Assembly: GCA_028825445.1 (NCBI GenBank)
Contig: JAPKAD010000001.1
Location: 186,001-250,000 of the forward strand
Direction of reading: 5' to 3'
Source: Octadecabacter sp.
GTDB taxonomy: Bacteria > Pseudomonadota > Alphaproteobacteria > Rhodobacterales > Rhodobacteraceae
DNA length: 64,000 bases
In this document: positions 57,744-64,000 of the stretch, one piece after another
Layout: each line of letters starts with the position of its first letter
How positions within the stretch are numbered: the first letter of the stretch is position 1
Notes under the pieces: generated by a model
What the model saw: the letters and a program-made list of their open reading frames with translations, nothing else
What the model was told of the DNA's origin: nothing
The model's database searches: none
Program-made: the position numbers and the translations under genes

Positions 57744-59353
57744 ATCCTGTTCGTTGGGGTGATCTATAAAGTCTGGCCCAACCCTGCAAGAGCAAATGTT
57801 GCTATATGTGGACTTTTTTTCAGCAATCCCAGAATGGTGCTATTGCAGAAAAAACTAGCCAAAAAATTAATACTAAAAATGATGTTTAGGTCAGCGTCAT
57901 GTATCCTCCCAGAAAAGTTCATCTTTAATGCGAAGCAGAAAATTTTAAATAGTCTTAACGCGTCAGACTAACACGTCCATCTTTATGAAATGTTACACTA
58001 TGAGTGCTAAGCTTTGAAATTTGACCAGCAGCATCCGCAATAGGCAAAAAAAGGGTATTTTGCGCGTTTTGACTGCGAGCGGATACGCTTTATGAGATAT
58101 TTGTCTTCATAATTGTCAAGACTAGGCTGGATTGCTCATCAACACATAGCTACGATTCAGTTGAAAGCGATAAATAACTTCATAATAAAAGTATTATATA
58201 TACTAGTGATCGTTGTCTTTAGATCATTTAGGTTGGTTACAAATATAAAATAAGTGGTTATACTTACCCCAAATCATGTTCAATCGTTGGCAGGGTGAGT
58301 TTTAGGGCTTATTTTAATTTATAAACTAAAACAAAATAGAGGCTTTGTCGAAATTATCGTTACCTGCAACCACGTCTGATAGTTTAAATAGAAGGATGCG
58401 CAGTTCAGATCGAAAATAAGCCCCCACGATCAACCAATGTGGTTGTTTCTTCGCCACCAGATACGACTTTAGTGCAAAATGCATTCGCTCCGTTGGACGC
58501 CGGGGGCAGGCTGTTTTCAGCTGTGGTAAACGGACATGATTGTAGCCCATTCAGCGTCTAACAAGCTGGGTTCAAATATTTAGGTCACGATGATTGTTTG
58601 GTGTATTGAACAAAACCCCCAATCTATTTAAATTTGAAGGTGTTCAACATAAATCGTTTGCCGCTTCTACAAGTTCATTGCATTGTGCTTACTAGTACCA
58701 ACTCGATAACGCGAGTGGTATCATTATCTTATCCAACGGTGTCAGTATAGCAGTAATAATCTGCAGCTTGAATAAAAGTGAGCGGGAAGAAGCGTACCAT
58801 CCTCGCCTGCGTCATGGGTAACTAGAAAAATTTCTGATGCACTGGCCACGATCATGGGATATTATATAGTACGGGTGTCGACGTCAGTGTTGTTGATTAA
58901 TTCAACTACTTTCATTATAAGATTATTGGGTTTAGCGCCGAGCAATGGTTGTTTATTTTGCCATTGAAATGTCTTTGGTCCGCCTTGGGCTAATGTGGTA
59001 ACCATATGATACTTTTTTAGGCAGATTAGCTAATTTTTTATTAAAAATTTATAAAATAATTTAATCTAAAGTTTTATTAAAAATGCTTTATTACCTTTTC
59101 TATACGTTGATCTAGTTCGTAATTGATATCGTAATTAAAGTGCATCATTAAAATCTTTAATTCTAAACTCTTAAAGTTTAAAAATTATCCTTTGAAGGAT
59201 CGATTTGTACTAATCTCACCCTTTTTCTTAATATAATTATATATTTTCAGTCCGAAGGATTAGTACCACCATTGTCATTTTTTTCAATTGAAAATTTTTG
59301 CTATGAATAATTGTATCTAGCTAAAACGATTAAAATTTTGTTATTTACAAGAA
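57744..59353. other. 1.6-kb stretch without an intact gene
   Basis: The minus strand shows a few protein-like pieces: VTTLAQGGPKTFQWQNKQPL at about 59000, IVASASEIFLVTHDAGEDGTLL at about 58860, and MHFALKSYLVAKKQPHWLIVGAYF at about 58490. They are divided by stops and frame changes. They may be the ruins of one or two leftward genes downstream of pyc, but I cannot name them. The right end is extremely AT-rich. Confidence 0.35.
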
Positions 59354-62300
59354 CTACTCCAATTCAATGAGCAAATCTTTGGCGTCGATCTGACTGCCAG
59401 CTGCCACGTGAATGGCTTTAACAGTTGCGTCTCTTTCAGCGTGGATGCCAGTTTCCATCTTCATCGCCTCGATAGTCAACAATAGATCACCTTCTTTTAC
59501 TTTTTGCCCTGAAGTGATCACGACGCTGGCCACAACGCCAGGCATAGGCGCGCCGATCTGTGCGTCATTGCCTAGTTCAGCCTTTGCGCGCTGCTTGAGC
59601 ATTGAATCGACTGAACGATTTGGCACACGGATTGTGCGCGGTTGGCCGTTGAGTTCAAAGAATACCTTCACCTCGCCCTCATCGTTGGTTTCAGCCACCG
59701 CTTGCAGAAGAATTTCCAATGTCTTGCCTGGATCGATTTCAGCGGAAACTTCTTCAGCGGGTTCCATGCCGTAAAAAAACGTGCGCGTAGGAAGAGTGCG
59801 CACGGGACCGTATAATTCGTGGCGTTGCGCATAATCAAGGTACACCTTAGGATACATCAAATACCCGTTTAGGTCTTCATTGTCGATCTCTGCACCATCC
59901 AGTTTTGCAGACAACTCGGCGCGGACCACAGCAAGATCAACAGGCTTCCGGTGCTTTCCGGGACGTTCAAGGTTAGGTTTTTCGCCTTTTAATACCTTTT
60001 TAACGATGGCGCTAGGAAAGCCATTAGGTGGCTGGCCAAGGTTGCCGCGCATCATATCCACCACGCTTTCGGGAAAGCTAACGTCCATATTAGGATCTTC
60101 GACCTGAGTGCGCGTCAGATTTTGGCTGACCATCATTAAAGCCATATCGCCAACCACTTTTGAAGACGGCGTTACCTTGACGATATCACCGAACATCTGG
60201 TTGACGTCGGCGTAAGTTTGGGCCACTTCGTGCCAGCGTTCTTCAAGGCCCAAGGACCGCGCTTGTGCTTTCAAATTTGTGAATTGACCGCCCGGCATTT
60301 CGTGTAAATACACCTCAGACGCGGGAGCCTGTAAGCCAGATTCGAACGGCGCATAGTGCGCACGCACAGTTTCCCAATAATTACTAATCTCGCGAATAGC
60401 AGAAATATCGAGGCCGGTTTCACGGTCAGTACATTTCAGCGATTCAACTATTGATCCCATCGTTGGTTGACTGGTGTTGCCGGAAAAGCTGTCCATCGCG
60501 GCGTCGATGCAGTCCACACCTGCCGCAGATGCTGCCAACACAGTCGCAATAGCAGCGCCAGACGTGTCGTGGGTGTGGAAATGGATTGGTAAGCCAACCT
60601 CGTTTTTTAGGGTCCTGATCAACACAGAAGCGGTGCCATGTTTCATAAGCCCTGCCATGTCTTTTAGACCAAGTACATGTGCACCCGCCTTTTCCAGTTC
60701 TTTCGCCATGCCGACATAATATTTTAAGTTATACTTGGACCTATTAGGGTCTAGCATATCCCCTGTGTAGCATATTGTTCCTTCGCAAACCTTATCGGCA
60801 TTAACCACTGCATCCATTGCCACACGCATGTTTTCTATCCAGTTCAAGCTGTCAAAAACGCGGAATACATCAACGCCGGATACAGCTGCTTGGCGCACAA
60901 ATTCTTGTACAACGTTGTCTGGATAATTGGTGTAGCCGACGCCGTTGGACGCCCGCAAAAGCATCTGCGTCATAATATTGGGCATCTTTGCACGGATATC
61001 GCGCAGACGCTGCCACGGACATTCCTGCAAGAAACGATAGGCCACATCAAACGTTGCACCTCCCCAGCATTCCATAGAAAACAGACCCGACATATTTGAC
61101 GCATAAGCGGGGGCGATTGATATCATATCAATGGATCGCATGCGTGTGGCAAGTAAAGATTGGTGCCCGTCGCGCATGGTGGTGTCGGTAATAAGCAGCT
61201 GTTTTTGGCTTCTCATCCAGTCAGCCAAAGCTTGTGGACCTTTTTGATCCAGAATTTGGCGTGTGCCATCGAGGACCTTCAAGTTGCGCTGGACGGGTGC
61301 TTTAGGTGCAATTGCCTGCGCACTTGGCTTGGGACGACCTTGGGTTTCGGGATGTCCATTAACCGTGATTTCCGCAATGTAGGTCAGGATTTTTGTGGCA
61401 CGGTCACGGCGCGGTTTAAAATCAAACAGCGCCGGCGTCTGATCTATGAACTTTGTGTGGTATTCATTTTTCAGAAACGTTGGATGTTTAAGCAGGTTTT
61501 CCACAAAGGCGATGTTAGTGGATACTCCTCTGATGCGAAATTCACGCAACGCACGGTCCATTCGCGCAATTGCGGCTTCTGGGGTTGGAGCCCACGCTGT
61601 GACTTTTTCGAGTAGACTGTCGTAGTAGCGCGTGATGACCGCACCGGAATAGGCAGTGCCGCCATCAAGGCGAATGCCCATGCCCGTTGCACTGCGATAG
61701 GTCTGGATGCGGCCATAATCGGGGATGAAATTGTTGGATGGATCTTCTGTAGTGACGCGGGTTTGTAGCGCGTGACCGTCGAGTTTAACATCATATTGGC
61801 TGGCACATCCTGTAGCCTCAACCAGCGATTTTCCCTCAGCGATCTTGATCTGCGCTTGGACAATGTCAATGCCCGTAACTTCTTCGGTGACGGTGTGTTC
61901 GACCTGCACGCGAGGATTAACCTCTATGAAGAAAAAATTGCCTGTATCCATATCCATTAGGAATTCAACAGTTCCAGCACATTCGTAGTTCACATGTTTG
62001 CATATCTTTTTCCCCAAGGCGCAAATTTGTTCGCGCTGTGTGTCAGACAAATATGGAGCAGGCGCACGTTCAACTACTTTCTGATTGCGGCGTTGTACGG
62101 AACAATCGCGTTCCCACAGGTGGTAAATCTCCCCTTTGTTGTCACCAAGGATTTGTACCTCAACGTGGCGCGCCTTGATGATCATTTTTTCAAGGTAGCC
62201 CTCAGAATTTCCGAAGGCGGCCTCGGCCTCACGGCGGCCCTCAAGAACTTTTTCTTCAAGTTCAGACTCATCCATAATGGCACGCATGCCACGCCCGCCA

Positions 62301-62797
62301 CCGCCCCATGATGCTTTAAGCATCAGTGGATAGCCGACTGCAATGGCTTCCTTTTTGATTACTGCCATATCATCGCCAAGTACTTCGGTGGCGGGGATGA
62401 CTGGAACTCCAGCCTCAACGGCAACGCGGCGCGCGCTAGCTTTGTCACCCAGTCGTCGCATAGTTTTGGCGCTGGGCCCGATGAATTTAATGTTGTTGGC
62501 CACGCAGGCATCTACAAAACTGGGGTTTTCGGAAAGCAGACCATACCCAGGGTGGATCGCGTCGGCCCCACATTGCAGCGCCACACGAATGAATTCATCA
62601 ATACTGAGGTAGGCTGCAACGGGGCCAAGGCCTTCACCGATGCGATACGCCTCATCAGCTTTGAAACGATGCAGTCCGAGTTTATCTTCTTCTGCATAGA
62701 CTGCGACGGTTTTCTTACCCATCTCATTAGCAGCGCGCATGATGCGGATGGCAATTTCGCCCCGATTTGCTATCAAGATTTTCTTGAAGTCAGCCAT
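59354..62797 (-). CDS. pyc: Pyruvate carboxylase
   Basis: A 1147-residue biotin enzyme converting pyruvate plus bicarbonate to oxaloacetate. Biotin carboxylase domain at about 1-460 (KKILIANRGEIAIRIMRAANEMG; SWGGGGRGMR; EVNPRVQVEHTVTEEVTG). Carboxyltransferase domain at about 530-810 (TDTTMRDGHQSLLATRMRS, metal-binding; the catalytic Lys is carbamylated in this family). Biotin carrier domain at the C-terminus with EAMKMETG. The single-chain alpha4 architecture and length are standard. Anaplerotic supply of oxaloacetate. Confidence 0.97.
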   Translation of the reverse strand: MADFKKILIANRGEIAIRIMRAANEMGKKTVAVYAEEDKLGLHRFKADEAYRIGEGLGPVAAYLSIDEFIRVALQCGADAIHPGYGLLSENPSFVDACVANNIKFIGPSAKTMRRLGDKASARRVAVEAGVPVIPATEVLGDDMAVIKKEAIAVGYPLMLKASWGGGGRGMRAIMDESELEEKVLEGRREAEAAFGNSEGYLEKMIIKARHVEVQILGDNKGEIYHLWERDCSVQRRNQKVVERAPAPYLSDTQREQICALGKKICKHVNYECAGTVEFLMDMDTGNFFFIEVNPRVQVEHTVTEEVTGIDIVQAQIKIAEGKSLVEATGCASQYDVKLDGHALQTRVTTEDPSNNFIPDYGRIQTYRSATGMGIRLDGGTAYSGAVITRYYDSLLEKVTAWAPTPEAAIARMDRALREFRIRGVSTNIAFVENLLKHPTFLKNEYHTKFIDQTPALFDFKPRRDRATKILTYIAEITVNGHPETQGRPKPSAQAIAPKAPVQRNLKVLDGTRQILDQKGPQALADWMRSQKQLLITDTTMRDGHQSLLATRMRSIDMISIAPAYASNMSGLFSMECWGGATFDVAYRFLQECPWQRLRDIRAKMPNIMTQMLLRASNGVGYTNYPDNVVQEFVRQAAVSGVDVFRVFDSLNWIENMRVAMDAVVNADKVCEGTICYTGDMLDPNRSKYNLKYYVGMAKELEKAGAHVLGLKDMAGLMKHGTASVLIRTLKNEVGLPIHFHTHDTSGAAIATVLAASAAGVDCIDAAMDSFSGNTSQPTMGSIVESLKCTDRETGLDISAIREISNYWETVRAHYAPFESGLQAPASEVYLHEMPGGQFTNLKAQARSLGLEERWHEVAQTYADVNQMFGDIVKVTPSSKVVGDMALMMVSQNLTRTQVEDPNMDVSFPESVVDMMRGNLGQPPNGFPSAIVKKVLKGEKPNLERPGKHRKPVDLAVVRAELSAKLDGAEIDNEDLNGYLMYPKVYLDYAQRHELYGPVRTLPTRTFFYGMEPAEEVSAEIDPGKTLEILLQAVAETNDEGEVKVFFELNGQPRTIRVPNRSVDSMLKQRAKAELGNDAQIGAPMPGVVASVVITSGQKVKEGDLLLTIEAMKMETGIHAERDATVKAIHVAAGSQIDAKDLLIELE

Positions 62798-63015
62798 GGA
62801 GTAATCCTCTCAATTTGCACTTGCAGCATTTATGATTATTTTGTCGCGGGTGTAAACGGTTGAGCGGTTTACTGGCTCGTTGTGTGATCACAAAGTGTGA
62901 CCAGTCTTCCATCAGTTTCGGTCACCTACTAAGATATTTTATCAGTAAAGATATTGTGAACATATCACGAACATCGGGGTTTTCTTGATCTGTAAACGGG
63001 GCTAGATAAAGTCAT

Positions 63016-64000
63016 ATGACTAGTTATTCAGATAATGATGCCTTTGAGGCAGCCGCAACCCCAAGCACAGGGGGTAAACCGCCGCTGTCTCAGCGGGCGA
63101 CGGCTGCACCCCATATAAATTACTTTGAGGGGTTAAACTCCGCACAGCGCCAAGCGGTTGAAACGCTGGGTGGCCCTGTGTTGATGCTCGCGGGGGCGGG
63201 TACGGGCAAGACTAAGGCGCTGACCTGCCGAATTGCGCATTTGATGGCGACGGGTCGCGCCCGCCCGGATGAGATTTTGGCAGTGACTTTTACTAACAAG
63301 GCTGCGCGCGAAATGAAAAACCGTATCGGCGGACTGACGCAAGGTGCGTCGGAGGGAATGCGCTGGCTTGGAACTTTTCATGCAATCTGTGTGAAATTGT
63401 TGCGTCGCCATTCAGAGTTGGTCGGTTTAAAGTCTAATTTTACGATTTTGGACACCGACGACCAGTTGCGACTGCTGAAGCAACTTATCAGGGCGGCGGG
63501 TATTGATGAAAAGCGTTGGCCACCGCGCATGCTCGCAGGCATCATAGATGGCTGGAAGAATAAGGCTTTGACGCCGGCGCAAGTTCCGGTGAGCGAAAGT
63601 GGTGCTTATGACGAAAAGGGTATAAGTCTATACTCCGTCTATCAACAACGCTTAAAAGATCTGAACGCCTGTGATTTTGGCGATCTATTGCTTCACATGG
63701 TGAATATCTTTCAAACCCATGCAGATGTGCTGGCAACCTATCAGCGCTGGTTTAAATACATCCTTGTGGACGAATACCAAGACACTAACGTCGCTCAATA
63801 TCTGTGGTTACGCCTTCTGGCACAGGGGCATAAAAATATCTGCTGCGTTGGTGATGATGATCAATCAATCTACGGTTGGCGTGGCGCTGAGGTTGGTAAT
63901 ATCCTACGGTTTGAAAAAGACTTTCCGGGTGCTCATGTAGTGCGACTTGAACAAAACTATCGTTCCACTGGACATATTTTAGGCGCAGCTGCGGGCGTCA
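63016..64000 (+). CDS. uvrD: UvrD/PcrA-type DNA helicase, partial (runs off the right edge)
   Basis: About 328 residues are visible; the ORF track lacks it because no stop is in the window. ATG 63016 opens a frame with the Q-motif LNSAQRQAVETLGGPVLMLAGAGTGKTKAL (Walker A). LAVTFTNKAAREMKNRI (motif Ia), WLGTFHAICVKLLRR (Ib), YILVDEYQDTNVAQY (motif II) and CVGDDDQSIYGWRGA (motif III) follow. Superfamily 1A 3'-5' helicase of nucleotide-excision and mismatch repair. The N-terminal extension of about 40 residues is typical of alphaproteobacterial UvrD. Confidence 0.95.
   Translation, partial: MTSYSDNDAFEAAATPSTGGKPPLSQRATAAPHINYFEGLNSAQRQAVETLGGPVLMLAGAGTGKTKALTCRIAHLMATGRARPDEILAVTFTNKAAREMKNRIGGLTQGASEGMRWLGTFHAICVKLLRRHSELVGLKSNFTILDTDDQLRLLKQLIRAAGIDEKRWPPRMLAGIIDGWKNKALTPAQVPVSESGAYDEKGISLYSVYQQRLKDLNACDFGDLLLHMVNIFQTHADVLATYQRWFKYILVDEYQDTNVAQYLWLRLLAQGHKNICCVGDDDQSIYGWRGAEVGNILRFEKDFPGAHVVRLEQNYRSTGHILGAAAGV

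Overview
The window is a 64 kb chromosomal segment of an alphaproteobacterium, most probably a marine Rhodobacteraceae (Roseobacter-group) strain. The evidence is the purA-DUF2842 pair, hflK-hflC-DUF2065-degP, a terB/PhnD-like pair, the his genes in the order B-H-A-F-E, and the very long PilM-like protein that this group often mislabels translation initiation factor 2. I had no database access, so the taxonomy is inference from gene content. Coding regions look mid-GC and the gaps between genes are much more AT-rich.

Layout. 1-8.2 kb: one leftward operon with an ABC-type polar amino-acid/polyamine importer (ATPase, two binding proteins, two permeases), two glutamine-synthetase-like ligases, a class I glutamine amidotransferase and a membrane-anchored protein running off the left edge. 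Most junctions are 4-bp ATGA/TTGA overlaps. 8.2-9.4 kb: terB followed by a wrecked PhnD-like gene. 9.9-15.2 kb: rlmJ, pyrG and secG leftward; purA and DUF2842 rightward. 15.2-21.6 kb: mostly decayed DNA holding intact thiN and an EamA transporter. 21.6-30.3 kb: sdaA, rpiA, gor, hflK, hflC, DUF2065, degP. 30.3-36.8 kb: a small basic protein, a PG-binding lipoprotein, a ferredoxin, cobS and cobT head to head, and a CPA2 antiporter. 36.8-40.1 kb: the 1089-residue PilM/PilP-like protein. 41-46 kb: metY, a glycosyltransferase-like protein and a sulfatase. 46-50 kb: a degenerate zone with a GCAGAGCC tandem repeat, a broken hydrolase-like gene, an IS3-family relic, an orphan terminator and an IS5-family relic. 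50.2-57.7 kb: tRNA-Tyr, rlmB, a CoA-binding protein, the histidine genes, DUF2147, GNAT, tRNA-Gly. 59.3-62.8 kb: pyruvate carboxylase. 63.0 kb to the edge: the start of a UvrD-type helicase.

How it works together. The first operon reads as uptake of an amine or amino acid followed by gamma-glutamylation and hydrolysis. The rest is mostly housekeeping: pyrimidine/purine, histidine, serine, methionine, thiamine, cobalamin and glutathione metabolism, envelope proteolysis, secretion and anaplerosis.

The dominant theme is gene decay. At least six former genes (PhnD-like, TauD/TfdA-like, a SATSMGAY hydrolase-like gene, IS3 and two IS5 copies), plus two unidentified stretches, remain readable across frameshifts and in-frame stops, and several 0.5-2 kb gaps carry nothing intact. 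This suggests recently relaxed selection, as in host association or genome streamlining. I found no CRISPR array, phage, defence island or clearly novel multigene system. The most unusual intact object is the 1089-residue protein with internal proline-rich repeats.
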